Source: Auxenochlorella pyrenoidosa
Lineage: Eukaryota > Chlorophyta > Trebouxiophyceae > Chlorellales > Chlorellaceae
DNA length: 24,726 nucleotides
Assembly (NCBI GenBank): GCA_001430745.1
Contig: KQ482003.1
Coordinates: 1,200,781 to 1,225,506 of the forward strand
Reading direction: 5' to 3'
Shown here piece by piece: positions 10,876-22,100 of this stretch. A program made the position numbers and the translations under genes. The notes beneath the pieces are model-generated. The model was not told where the DNA came from. It made no database searches and worked only from the letters and a program-made list of their open reading frames with translations. Each line of letters begins with the position of its first letter. Positions within the stretch are counted from its first letter, which is position 1.

Positions 10876-13800
10876 CTACTTGGCAAACTCCCAGGTCGCG
10901 TCGTCCTCCTCGTCCTCCTCTGCTGCCGCGTCGCAGCCTGCGTCGTCGGCACAGTCCTCCTCCTCGCCCTGCAGGTCGGCGCTGTCGGCGTCCACAGCGT
11001 CCGGGGTGCTGGCCTCTGGTGCTGCGGCGAGATAGGGAGGGGAGGAGGGGAAGCAGGTGGTGCTTGTGAAGAGAACAGCGACGCTTGGGAGTCGGGAGTT
11101 CACGGAGAGGCTGGTGCAGCAGAGGCCTCGGGGCCGCCAGGCACAGCAGACACCTCAGCCCCCGGTTAAGGCAGGAGCAGGCAGCCGCCCGCGAGCCGAC
11201 GTGCCGCCATGCCCAGGCAGCAGCCGTCGGCGTCACGCACCTCCCGGCTTTTCTGAGGCTGCCTTCACTACCTCTCGCACCTGCGGCCAGGGAAGGGGGT
11301 GAGTGCACGCAGGTTATACAGAGTCAGTTGGGCGTTGCCAGCATCTCAACCTGGCAAGTTGGCATCGAAACAGCACAGGGCGGAGCCAGCAGGTGACATG
11401 CCGCGCGTGCGCCCCTGCGCCTTGCAAATTACTTCAGGCCCTGACCCTGCAGCGCTGCCGCCTTGCGCTCACCCCTTCAAGCAGCTCTGCTGGCAGCTGG
11501 CGTGCCATGCTTTCCTGCACAGACAAAGTGGAGCCAGCGGCATGGCTGTTTGGCACGCCGGCAAGGCGCTGGCAGGCATGCTGCCTCTGCAGCATTGCCT
11601 GCGTGTGTGTGGTAAATGAGCTGCAGGCAGCGTCGCCATCAACTCAGCCAGAGCTTCAGACCCGCCCTTGCACGGGGCAGCACTGTTGGGCGCAGGCGTC
11701 GGCCCCGTCTTGGCGGCCACCCCAGGCAGGCGCGCTGCGCCACGGCATGCCAGCTGGGGTTTGAACCAGTGCTGCACAACAGCGGGCGGCGACTGACCTC
11801 CACGATTTTGTCGTTGAACCTCAGCGCTGCAGGGTTGATGGCCTCTAGGAACCAAGGGTGTCGCTGGATCTCCTGCAGGTGGGGGCAGGAGACAGCGGGG
11901 ACGAAGAGGACGGGGTGGGTTGGCTCGGGGGAACCAGTGGTGCGGGTGGCTTGCGCAGGCCGGGGCCACAACAGAAGAACAGGCCGGGCCTTGAAACCCG
12001 CAACAGGTCCCGGAGGTGGCAGGCTGGGCTGGCCGCCACCAAGCCGAACTTGTTCCCTGCCTGCAAAAGCATGCTGGGCCAGGTTTGCCACGCAGGGCAG
12101 GCAGGCGGACGGGCGGCAGGCAGGCGGGCAGGCGGGCGGGCGGGCGGGCGGGCGCCTTGCCTGCAGGGAGGCCCGCTTGGACGGGTCCAGCACCAGCATG
12201 CGGCCTATCAAGTCCTTCACGCCCGGGCTGCACAGGGGCAGCGGCGCATCCGACAGCATTGTTGGGGTGGCGCGCCGTGTGGGCCGCCCAGGCGGCAGCG
12301 GCTGAACTGCGGCGACTGCCGGCGCGCGCCCAAGCAGCATGCCTGCGGCCGGACCGGCGCTGCCGCGGCGGCCGGCGCGCCCGCACCTCAGCGGCCTGTC
12401 TGGCGGGAAGGCGTAGTCGGCGCGCAGCGCGCGCGTCAGCATGGCATGCAGCTTCTGGTTGGGCACCAGCAGGTCGTCCTCGGGCCGCCTGCAGGCGAGA
12501 GGGCGGGCAGGCAAAGGGGGGAAGGTGACGAGTGGCGCCAGCCAGGCGGAGCAGGCGTGGTCGCGCACGGCGTGCGCACCGGGCGCCCGAGCCTGGGGCG
12601 GTGCGTTGCGAGGCACGGCGCGGCGTGTCCTCAGGTAGACTGAGCTGGGCAGGTGGCTGCTGTCAGGGGGCCTGGGCCCCAGCACTGCCTGCCTGCGGCC
12701 ACTGTCTTGAGGGCCCGCCACTCCCCTCCAAGCCCCGGCCCTCGTACCGGAAGGGGTAGGTGTTGAGCAGCATGGCGTACAGCGCAACCCCGCAGCTCCA
12801 GATGTCCGCTTTCTGCAGGAAGCGGCCAGCACCCGGGCAGGCGACCGTGGATGGCGTGTGTGAGTGTTGTGGGTGAGCAGGCAGGCTTCTAGGCTGTTGG
12901 GGCGTGCAGCAGACAGAACCGGCTTGTCCCATGGTGCTGGAGAACTCTCAAGCCTCCGCCTGCGCTCCGCCAAGCCGGCCGTGCTACATGCGCCTGACAG
13001 CGTCATGTGATGCTGCAGCCGCGCTGGGCTGTCGCCGTCACAGGTTCCCAGAGCAGCAACAGGCTGGCGCCTCTGGGCCGCCTGCCCGCCCCGCCGTTTG
13101 AAATGCCTGCCCGCCCCGCCGTGCCCGCCCTGTTGCTCGTGAGCACCGGTCTGCGAGCACCAGGCCCCTCACCATGCCGTCGTACGTTGTCTCCCCTGGC
13201 TTGTTGCTGATGACCTCGGGTGCCAGGTAGGCGGGGGTGCCCACCCGGCTGGACGGCGCGCTCTGCACGTTGGTGTCCTTGGAGAAGCCAAAGTCGCTCA
13301 GCTGCAGCCAAGTGGGTGGGTGGGTGGGTGGGTGGGGGGGCAGCAGGGGGGGACATGGGTGGGAGCAGGTGTGCGCGAGAGGTCGGGCGGTGGGTTGGGT
13401 TGGGTGTGGGGCCCCTTTGGCAAACTTTGGTGATCCAGGTAGCCAGCGGGGCTGCGTGACAATGCGTGACAGGGCTTGGCAGTGAGTTGTGCAGCAGGCC
13501 AGGAAAGGGCTCGGCAGGCACAGAGGCTCGGCGGCTGCCCGGCAGACAGTGACAAAATGCATTGATCAGCCGTTGCGAACGCCAGCCTAGAGAGGGTTGC
13601 ACCGCAAGGTGCCCTGTGAGCGCCGCACCGGCGCAGCCCTTCCTCTCAACTCCCCCGCCAGCCCGCACCTTGATCAGCGGCCGAGGGCTGCAGTCCAGCA
13701 GCGTGTTTTCCAGTTTGATGTCCCGGCTGGTCACGCCCTGCGGCACGTTTTGGGGGAGAGAGTTTCAGGCCTGCCGCCTGGGGGCCGACTGTCGAGCAGC

Positions 13801-15367
13801 GCAGCGGTGCAGCCCAAGCCAGCGCTGCAAAACATGCGAGTAATCGAAGGCCGTGCTTGCAGTGCCGTGGCATGCCGGTGCGGCGGCCGGCCATGCCGGG
13901 CGCACGCACCATGCGGTGCAGGTAGTCCACGGCAATGACCAGCTGCTGGAAGAACCAGCGGCCCACATCCTCGGGCAGGCCGCGGTGCTTGGTCACATAC
14001 TCTGCCAGGTCACCCCCCGGCGCATACTCCAGGACCAGCACCTGCAGAGCAGGGCGCGTGGGGTGGGGTGCGGCTGGGGTGCACGGCGCCGCTGCCCGCC
14101 CACCACGTGCCAGCCCTGCTGCCTGTCCAGCGGACGCCGGCGCCGCCCTCATCGCCCTGGCCGCATGGGGACCAGCCACTCCCTCCAAACCCCCATCCCT
14201 GCGCGGGGCCCCATCCTTCCGGTGGTGTCCCTGTGCCTGGCCGGGACCTGCCCACACCTCCAGCGCTCACCAGGTGCGTGTTGGTGAGGAACACCTGTGG
14301 GGCGGGCGGGCAGCAGGTGCGGGCGGCACGGCGTGTGAGCACCCCCTCGCCACACGTGTGCAGCGGGACACTGGGGCCCTCCTGGGCTTGAGCAGGTGGC
14401 AGCAGGAGGCAGCCCCCAGGGCAGGGAGGGCAGCTGCAGCCCAGCGCAGCAGCAGCAGCACCCTGGGCCCGGCAGCCACCCAGCACCCACCTCCTGCAGC
14501 TCTACAATGTGCGGGTGCCGCAGCTTCATGTGATTTATGATCTGCAGTCGGGCGGGCAGCACCCAAGGGGTTCAGGGAGCGGTGTGCGCGTGCCCGTTTG
14601 TGCGCCCAGATGCGGTCAGTACTGGAGGTAGAACTGGAGAGTACCGGAGGCAGGAGTCAAGAGGCCAGAGCCTGCACCCTCCCATTCCTCAGGTTTGCTG
14701 CAGCGGCCGGCAGCAGCGCCTCTGCGCACCTCGCGCTCCACATACTTGCTGCTGATGTTCTGCACTGGGGCGAGGGCGGCGGGGGCCTGGCGCAAGGTCA
14801 GGCGGCAGCTTGGCGTGCGAGAGGGAGCGAGGGAGGAACGGACAACACCTGTGATGCAAGAGAAAGGGTCTGCGCAGCCTGCGTCACCTCTTTGCCGCGT
14901 TCGATGAACTTGAGCGCAACCTGCTGCCCTGTCTGGGTGTTGAGGGCCAGCACCACGCAGCCGTATGCGCCCCGACTGAGATCCCGGATCTGCAGGGGTG
15001 CGCCCTTGTGAGGGGCCCAGGGGGTCAGCATACCAGACCAGCTCCCACATGCCAGGCCAGGCAGGCGGAGCGGGCCACACGGCTGCTCATGGGACAAGCA
15101 AGAGGCGGCAAGTGGTGGGGGCGCCAGGGCGAGCAGCAGTGGCGGGCGGGGCCACCGCCGCCGCTGCAGGGGCGCACACAATCCAGCGCTGCACACACTG
15201 GCTGCCGCGCCTCCCACAAGCTCCGCCGGTGCCTGCACGGGTGCTGCCACGGCAGAGCGCCCCAGGGCCCGATCGCCAGGTGCCCTTTTCCACACCTTGA
15301 CAAAGCGTGAGTTTGCTGGCCCTCCCGCGAGCACGCCGTCGGCACCGAAGCCCGCGGAGTGGACCAT
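10876..15367 (-). CDS. SnRK2-type serine/threonine protein kinase
   Basis: The family relays osmotic, nutrient or ABA-like stress signals in plants and algae by phosphorylating Ser/Thr in RxxS/T contexts. Exons in transcript order: 15296-15367, 14888-14989, 14730-14759, 14491-14541, 14271-14294, 13910-14041, 13669-13737, 13173-13301, 12748-12812, 12387-12488, 12161-12227, 11798-11872, 11241-11280, 10876-11021. They give 367 residues, close to the usual SnRK2 length. Visible are the loop LSRGAYGCV (29-36), catalytic Lys51 (VALKFIE), Glu68 (REIINH), the catalytic loop TSRDIKLEN (140-148), DFG (163-165), activation loop SSRVGTPAYLAPE and ADIWSCGV. A SnRK2-like C-terminus follows (HPWFLEAINP, then VREVVKAASEKP) with an Asp/Glu-rich tail ending WEFAK. 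Ser178 aligns with the activation Ser175 of Arabidopsis OST1, and the next residue is Arg rather than Thr. The start ATG has a purine at -3 and G at +4. Oddities are S for the first loop Gly, SRD for HRD, and one GC-AG intron. Confidence 0.93.
11873..12160 (-). other. GC-AG intron in the SnRK2 gene
   Basis: On the minus strand the donor is CTGCAG|GCAAGG and the acceptor CTGCAG|GAG. It joins RASLQ to EIQRHPWFL, the continuous sequence expected at the end of the kinase domain, so the GC donor is strongly supported. The intron also contains the G/C-rich tandem tract at about 12095-12152. Confidence 0.85.
12095..12152. repeat. GGCA/GGCG tandem tract within a kinase intron
   Basis: Degenerate four-base units (GGCA, then GGCG) give regularly spaced GGG runs on the plus strand. 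The tract ends about 10 bases from the GC donor at 12160 of the minus-strand kinase intron, so the kinase pre-mRNA carries the C-rich version. Confidence 0.9.
13312..13340. repeat. GTGG tandem tract beside a kinase acceptor site
   Basis: About six GTGG units end in a G run on the plus strand. In the minus-strand kinase transcript this is a C-rich tract 10-40 bases upstream of the acceptor of exon 13173-13301, probably contributing to its pyrimidine tract. Confidence 0.9.
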
Positions 15368-15604
15368 TGCGGCGCAACCCTTGAAAGGGCGCTTGCAACC
15401 GTGGGCCGGGGGGTGGAGAGACTGCTGGCAGAGAGCCTGTAGCCCCGATTGGGCTCTTATTATGGTCAAAGCAACCTGCACATGCGAGTTGGGATGACTG
15501 GGGTGAGGGTGCGAGGCGCCGCGATCGACAAGAGCCAGTGCCGCCCTGCCGGGCAGCTGCGCTGGCGGCGCCAGGCAACTCACCACCAACACCACACTTG
15601 CTAG

Positions 15605-15675
15605 AAATATACTGCACGCGTGCCAGGGCTCTCCTTTTTCACAACAAAATATTTTAAAATTCTATAAAAACTGTG
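15605..15675 (-). promoter_or_regulatory. AT-rich candidate core promoter of the SnRK2 gene
   Basis: In an otherwise GC-rich region this stretch has, on the minus strand, TTTATAGA near 15665 and TATATTT at 15605-15611, about 240-300 bases before the kinase ATG. It also contains overlapping perfect palindromes AAAATATTTT (15646-15655) and ATTTTAAAAT (15651-15660). TATA function is inferred only from composition and position. Confidence 0.35.
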
Positions 15676-16558
15676 ATCTCCACTGGGCGCTGGGAGCAAG
15701 GCCAATGCGTGGAGAAGGCAGAGGGAGCTGAGGCAAGGGGGATTGACAAAGGGTGGTGAGCAATGCCGAGGTGATGATGCAGGTGAATTATCATAAAAGT
15801 GTTGGATGCAGAATCTGGATATTGTAATGAGGAGTAAAGAAGGGCTTCGGCGAGGCCAGGTGCACTTCCATGTGATGTTCCGACAAACCGTCCCGCGCAT
15901 GAGGATAGTGCGTAACATTACCTGCTGATTATATGCACGCAGCAGAGGCGCATGGGCTGGTGGGAGAGAAGGAGGTTTGTCAGAAGCTCGTGGTTGCATC
16001 GCAACGGTACGCTCTACTCCATTCTTTCCACGTCTGCCGAGGTGCTTTGCAGGCAGCAGGGAGGGGAAAGGGGGGAAGAAGGCATACTCCCGTACCACCC
16101 CGCACTGCGCAAGCTCTCGAGTTAGTTCGGGGCACACAATGGTCATGGCTTGATGATCATTCTGCACTTTGCGTACAACTGTCACACAAGCCACGGAGAG
16201 ACGGCATCGCCAGTGATGAGAGGTTGGCTCAGTCCAAACGCTGGCTGGGCATGCATGCTGTCCACCGTGCTTCCTCGGATCACGGCCTCCACCTGCATGC
16301 AGGGTGCGCTGCTCATCAGGGGGAATACAGCCCAGTCCACATGGCCAGAACAATGCAGGGCGCTTTTCTTCGATGGTGGTCAAGCCCCCAAACGTGCCCC
16401 TAATCAGCCCTGCGCCGCACCGGTGTGCTTACTAGGCCCCTGGCTGCTCTCAACCGAGCTTACGTGACTGCTTCACCAGCAAGCTACCTCAGGGCGCAGC
16501 TAGCTGGCACTGTTGCACCGGTGTGCGGGTCCTGTTTGCTTCGCCTGGGCACGAGTCC

Positions 16559-16563
16559 TTACA
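16559..16563 (-). promoter_or_regulatory. TGTAA poly(A) signal of the methyltransferase gene
   Basis: TGTAA on the minus strand (TTACA on plus) lies 59 bases past the TGA at 16622-16624. TGTAA is the established polyadenylation signal of many green algae, so sequence and position both fit. Confidence 0.6.
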
Positions 16564-16621
16564 GTGCCGAGGCTAGCAGGCGCAGGCATCGCTGGCCACC
16601 CCTAGCAAGGCTTGGCACCCT

Positions 16622-18919
16622 TCAGTCTGCACGTGGCAGCGCCGCCAGGTCGGCCAGCAGCGGCACCGCGCCCGCACTGAGAGCAAACATGAGCACAGAC
16701 CCCGCCGCCGCGGCATTCAGGCTCTCCATCTCCCCCGGCTGGGGGATGCTGACAGAGCGGCAGCGCTGCCGTACCGCCGCCGACACGCCCTGCCCCTCGG
16801 CGCCCAGGCACAGGCACAGCCGCAGCGCCGCCAGCCGTGCCTGCACCTCGCCCAGGCTGCCCACAGGGCCAGGTTGCTGCTGTACAAGGGGCTGCCCAGG
16901 CTGCCCCTGCTGCACATGCTGCTGCCCGCTAGACGCGGCCCCCGCCGCCGCTGCTGCTGCTGCTGCACTGCTGCCGCCTGCCGAGGCTGCGCCTGCTGGT
17001 CCCCCGCTGGCGCTGGTGCCGCCCGCAGAGCGGTCTGGCTCGGCAGCAAGGGGCACCAGGCCTTGCGCGGCCAGCAGGCGCTCCCACTCCTCCAGCGTGA
17101 GCTGCGCCACCGGCAGGCGGAAGGCCGCCCCCCGCGAGGCCTTGAGCGCCTGCGGCCCTTGGCGGGAGGGGAGGGAGCGAGGGCGGCAGAGAGGAGGCGG
17201 CGGGTCGGACCAAAGCAGGCGCGCCCGCGCTTTGAACGGCACGGGCACCAGGCTGCGCTGCAAGGGCCCAGTGCCCGCATTTCTTTTCTCGTCCTTCCCA
17301 GGTGCGAGCACGCCCCACGCTCATCAACAGCTCGCAACGCTCCGTGCCCCCACCCCTCTCCCGCAGCAGCCCACCTTGTCGTTGAAGGGGTCGCAGCAGC
17401 CCGGCAGCAGCACCGCCGCCTGCCACCCCAGCGCGAGCGCGGTGCGGAGCAGCGTACCCAGGTTGCCGGGGTCCTGCAGGGAGCAGGTGGCGCATCGTCA
17501 CGCAGCTGGGCTCCCAGCCGTCGGCACGCAGCGGCATGACATGCAGGTCGGCAGCCTCCCTCCCCCCCTGCAGCTGCATCTGTGCTCCATGGCCAGGGCA
17601 TGCGGCCGCGGCCCTGCGCCCGGCCGATCCAGGTCAAGCACGCCTGGCAGGTCGGCAGCGCCGCCTCGGCAGCCGGGGGCTGCGCTGGACCCCCACCCCA
17701 CCCCCACCCCACCCACCCACCTGCACGCCGTCAAGCACCAGCACGCGGCGCAGCGCCCCCGGCGGCAGGGACAGCAGGTCGGCCGGCGGCGGCAGCGCCA
17801 CCTCGGCCGCCACCGCGCCCCGGGACACGCTCTCCAGGCCTGCCAGCTTGGCCATCACCGGTTCGCTCACATACACGCACCGCTGCGCCGGGATGTCTGC
17901 ACGGCGGGGCAGCGAGGGGAGCTGCTGGGAGCATCCAGGGCTCCCACAGCCCCAAAAAGGCATCCTGGCAGGCGGGGCCTCGTGCAGCGCAATGCAACGC
18001 CTGCCCTGCCAGGCCAGCGCGGCACGGGCCGCAGGCAACAGACAGGCAAGGGCAAGGGCTAAGGGTGGAGAGCTGGGCTGGGGGCGCGGGCACGGCGACC
18101 AGCGTCGCCCGCCCCCACGCTGGGCGCACCCACACCATGCCACCGCGGGCCCAGGCGCTGCCTTGACAGTCCCACGCTTGCTGCCCGCCGTGGGGGCGCC
18201 CACCTGGGAGGGGCGCGCCGTCAAGCCCAACCAGGGCCGCCACGTCGGCGCCGCCGGCTGCCACCTCCTGCACCAGGTCCTGCCCCACCACCAGCACGCT
18301 GCCCGTCTGCCGCCGGTAGCTGCCGGATGTGCGCAGCTTCACGCAGTGCTTGACTGCACAGGGCAGCGCGTACGTGGGGTGTGCATCAGCAGCACGCTGG
18401 CTGAGCTGCACAGCAGCAGTCACAAAGGAGCGTGGCGTGCCTGGTGCATGCGCTGTATCGTAACCCGGGCAGGGTGGATGGAAGGTATCAGACAGGGGGA
18501 AAACCTGGGCACCAGTGGCTCCTGCATTGCAGATGCATTGGCATAGGGCTCGCGCATGCCCTTGGCACGGCATCCCTCAGGCCACACGAGTTTGAGAACC
18601 AAGGCGCACCAAGCCTGGCCAGGTGCTGCTGCTGCTGCCCCGCCCATGTACATGCTCCTGTGTACATACCTGCAGGGTTTTGCACGCTCGTGATGCGCAT
18701 GGCGTTATCCCCTTGCGCCCTCGCAGAGAGGACGGCAACGACGGCACGCATGTGCGCGAGCCTCTTCCGCCTCTTCCCTGTTGGTGGTTGAGCTGAAACT
18801 CTGCAAATTGTGCCGAGAGCGAATGCGACATGCTGTACAGAAGCAGAGGGCCCGGCCTCAGCACGCCTGACAGGCTCCGCTTGTTCAACAGGAGCAGCCG
18901 GCGCCAGGCAGCACGCCAT
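16622..18919 (-). CDS. SpoU/TrmH-family RNA 2'-O-ribose methyltransferase
   Basis: Predicted AdoMet-dependent 2'-O-methylation of a ribose in tRNA or rRNA by a trefoil-knot (SPOUT) enzyme. Exons: 18670-18919, 18204-18353, 17721-17896, 17375-17473, 16622-17149, giving 400 residues. The N-terminal substrate-binding part reads ITSVQNPAVKHCVKLRTSGS and continues to LVVGQDLVQEV. Knot motif 1 is VLVLDGVQDPGNLGTLLR, split exactly at an exon junction. Motif 2 is LCLGAEGQGVS and motif 3 is SIPQPGEMESLNAAAAGSVL. An Ala/Gly/Gln-rich insertion of about 60 residues (roughly 265-325) sits between SRGAAFRLPV and motif 2 and is longer than usual. The start is uncertain: ATG at 18919 is the first in-frame ATG seen, and ATG at 18751 would give 344 residues with a small Arg/Ala/Val/Ser leader that could target an organelle. 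The RNA target cannot be told from sequence. Confidence 0.88.
17690..17720 (-). repeat. G-run tract at a methyltransferase splice donor
   Basis: On the transcript strand, directly after the exon end GTGCAG, the intron begins GTGGGTGGGTGGGG and continues with further G runs separated by single T. There are six runs of three to five G in about 30 bases, a strong RNA G-quadruplex pattern overlapping the 5' splice site. Confidence 0.85.
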
Positions 18920-19168
18920 CAGCGGCCGGCTGCTTGAATACTGAACATAGCAGCTTCGCCGAGCCGCCTTGCACCGCACCAAGTGCCTCGAGCGCCAGGC
19001 GAGCTGAAACGCGTCTTTGAGGGGCTTGTGACAGCTGCTCAAGCTCGGATCAGCACTGCAGAGAGATCACACTCACTCGTTTTCAAAATAGTGCTGCAGG
19101 TCCCTGCCTGCCGCCCCCAGGTGGCCGGGATGGTCTCCACATAGGTGCAGGGCGGAGGTGGGCAAACC
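18920..19168. promoter_or_regulatory. Divergent promoter region
   Basis: The region separates the first ATG of the minus-strand methyltransferase from the ATG of the plus-strand low-complexity gene. The two 5' ends face away from each other about 250 bases apart (about 417 if the methyltransferase starts at 18751), so they probably share a bidirectional promoter. I see no clear TATA box or other named element. Confidence 0.5.
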
Positions 19169-22100
19169 ATGGGGGACGCCCTGTCCAAGGCTTGCGGCGA
19201 TGAGCCCGCAGACGTTGCAACCGAGGTTGCACTGCCGCCAGCAGCGCCTGCGCCCGCGGTGGCTGCCACTGTCAACAGGCGTCGCACCAAGGCAAGGGCA
19301 CTGGGGCGGCTCACTACTAGAAGCTAGGTTGCATGGCCGGCCGGGGCTAAGCTAATCTGACCTGGAACAACGCGGTGCAACTGTCAGAGCGCTGGATGCC
19401 GCTCCCTTGTGACCCGAATCCCGTCTCGGCTTGCAGGGCACGCCAACGAGAGTCATAACAGCTGCCAGCAGCGGCAGCACCGGCAGTGGCGGCAAGCGCA
19501 AGGGGAGAAAGCAGAAGAAGCAGAAGGCCAGCCCTCAAGCTGCACCGACGCCGGCATGCCCTGCCGCAGAGCAACCAGCCCCAGCACCGGCTGGTGCCGA
19601 GGCGGCTGTGGCCGCGCTGGCCCCTCCCGGCCTCCCCGCCCAGCCTGCCGCCCAGAGAGCGGGCTGCAAGCGCAAGGCCCCCGAGCCCAGCAGCAGCCCG
19701 CAGCCGGATGCCGGCCTGGCCAAGCGGCACCAGCTGCTGGGGCTGGCCATCCTCACGCTGGGGACGCTGACGGTGAGGCGGGGGCAGCACAGGGGCTGGG
19801 GCCCCAGGCACCACCTCTACCGATCACGGGGGCCATACTGTGCATTGTTTTGTCGAGAAGCCGAGGCTGGGGTGCCGCATGACCGGTGCGATGCGTGTGT
19901 GCTTGCTCGCTCCTGCAGGGCATGGCGCCGTTCTCGTTGCCGCGTCGCTCGGCGGCGCCCCGGCATGCTCCTGAGCCTGGGGCTGCAATGGCAGATGCAG
20001 CCCGGCGCGAGGCAACCATGGAGGAGGAGCAGGAGACAGCGGAGGATGCGGTGCAGCCAGCAGCTGCAGCTGTTGCCACAGCTGCAAGTGCAGGGCGAGA
20101 GGCGGGGCCGACAGCATTCGCAGAGGCGGCAGAGGCAGCACCTGCGGTGGCGCAGCAGGCTGCGGGTCAGCGTGGGCGGTTAGTGGTGGCAGAGCAGCAG
20201 GTGCCAGGTAGCCCTGGCGCTGGCGTCGCCCCCGCTGCGGCGGCACCCGCTGCCTGCCAGCCACCTCTGCCCGCTGGCAGCCAAGAGGCAACACATGCTG
20301 CGGCAGACCCGGCGGGGGAGCAGCAGCCCGCGCCAGTGCAGCAGGAGGAGCAGCCTGTGCCAGGTGTTGGGCAGGAGCAGCGGCCTGAGCAGGGAGAGCC
20401 AGGTGCGACGCCGCTGTTGGCGCCGCGGCCGCCAGAGCGGGAGGAGGGCGCAGCAGAGGTGCCGCCGGCCTCGGCGCCGCCAGCCCGCCCCCTGTCTGCC
20501 ACCAAGCCACTCAACCGCTCGCAGCTGCGGCAGCAGCTGCTGCAGAGCCAGCGCGCAGCAGGGCCAGGGGCGGCGCTGCCTGCGCTGCGCAGCGCGGAGC
20601 GTGGGCCGGCGGGCACTCCCCCAAGTGCCGCGGCGCGCAGCACCCGCGGGCAGCGGCTGCTGGGCCTAGCGCGCCGCAAGTCGCTCCCCACGCACGCAGC
20701 AGCTGCAGCAGAGGGTCCGCTTGCCGGCGCCACGCCTCCAGCTGTGCCTGTCGAGCATGCTGAGCATGTCATGGCTGCTGCGGCCGCTGTAGAGGAGGGT
20801 GAGCAGATGCAGCTGGATCAGCCCGACGGTACAGCCGCTGCGCACGCTGAGCAGCCCGGCGTGCCTGCAGTGCAGCTTGCCCAGCGGCGCCTGACGCAGT
20901 CGCCGCTCCGCCAGCCCCCAGCGCCAGACAGCAGCGCTGCCGCGCTGCAGCGGCAACTTGGGGCAGCGCCGCCGGCTGGCGGTGGTGCAGGCGAGCCCAT
21001 CGTGGCCGCCACCCCATCTGCAGCAGCTGACAGCCCGCAGCCGCCGCCTGCCGACGGCTTGTGTGCCACCACCCCACAGCCCCGGCGCTCCACCCCGCCC
21101 ACCCCCCTCACTGCCGACCCTAGCAGCGCGCCCCGGCCCGCCCAGGGCTGTGCGCCAGGCCTGCCGGAGGGGTCGCCTGCCTCGCCGGTGGCGGAAGCAA
21201 AGGAGCAGCAGCCAAGCTGCAGCGTGCAGTCCCCAGTGGCGAACGAGGGCGCGGTGCGGGCTGCCCTGCAGCAGGTGTAGCCTGGGCAGGGCACAACCTG
21301 TTTCGATGATTTCCGCTCCACTGCTGGCACCAAGAGGCCAGGCTCATGCTCTGCTGTGCACAGCTGCAGCATGGCGCCCCGATCGCCAGCGCACGGAGCA
21401 TGCGTGCCCAGCAGCCGGGGGCTGCTGTCCTGACATGTCTGACACGCCTGACATGCCTGACATGCCTGAACCTGCATGCGCACGCGCCCCTGCTCCCCCG
21501 GCCAGATTGGGGCGCTGCTCGGCGACCTGCGCGGGGACTCGCCGCAGCCGCCCCGCGCGCTGCGGCTCAGCCCCGCCGCACAGGAGCCCGCGCCTTGCCT
21601 TTGCGCCGGCCAGGGCGCGCATGGCAGCAGGCCTGCGCGGCGCACAGGCGGCGCCGCTGCGCCGGGCGATGACGAAGGTGAGGCCCTTGCACCATGGTGG
21701 TGGTGGGTGGGGGGGGGGGTCCGAGCGTGCCTGCCTGGGGGGCGTCCTAACCCTGCTGCCCCACGGTAATTGCAGTGCACGTGTGGCAGCCCGTCGGCGA
21801 AGAGCAGCCCACGTGCAACGTTCCGACTTGTGTTGCATGTGGCGCCGTAACACCAAGCGCAGCCGCCCACGCACCTCGAACCCGCCCTCCCGCCCTGCCC
21901 TGCAGCCCAGAGCGCGCTTGCCAAGGTCCCCAGCGCGACCCCGCCCCAGCAGCAGCAGCAGTCGCCGCCTGGCGCCGCCTCGCCCCGCTCCCCTCCAGAG
22001 GTGTGCAGCAGGCCGCTGGAGGCCGGCGCAGACAACTTCCCGGGGTTCTGGCGGCAGCCCGCCCTTGCCGGCGGCAGCTCCGGCGCAGCAGGAGCGGGCT

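Larger units (their letters stand above)
15368..16621. other. Intergenic region between methyltransferase 3' end and kinase 5' end
   Basis: Both flanking genes are on the minus strand, so this holds the methyltransferase 3' UTR and the kinase promoter and 5' UTR. Open frames exist on both strands (for example 15601-16383 minus and 15933-16403 plus), but they show no domain, motif or splice pattern that I recognise. No RNA gene was seen. An AT-rich island lies at about 15600-15960. Confidence 0.65.

Noticed and set aside
11757..11770. tRNA T-loop-like GGTTTGAACC
   Set aside because: No matching acceptor, D or anticodon arms were seen around it. It lies in the kinase intron 11281-11797.
11639..13006. 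Open frame of about 455 codons on the minus strand over several kinase exons and introns
   Set aside because: It contains some kinase exons in frame but also introns without kinase homology. The exon model with splice sites restores the continuous family motifs, so read-through is a by-product of high GC.
15601..16403. Possible small genes on either strand between methyltransferase and kinase
   Set aside because: No domain, plausible splice pattern or coding-like composition was recognised, and the stretch is better explained as 3' UTR plus promoter.
16425..18062. Plus-strand open frame of about 545 codons over the methyltransferase gene
   Set aside because: It is antisense to a gene with clear SpoU motifs on the minus strand, and its translation is Arg/Pro/Ala low complexity without recognisable motifs.
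18670..19042. Longer methyltransferase N-terminus beginning at 19042
   Set aside because: The codon at 19040-19042 on the minus strand is TTG, not ATG, so it is not a credible nuclear start. The first in-frame ATG seen is at 18919.
21430..21474. CRISPR-like short tandem repeat
   Set aside because: The nine-base units have no spacers and lie in an intron of a eukaryotic gene. It is an ordinary short tandem repeat.
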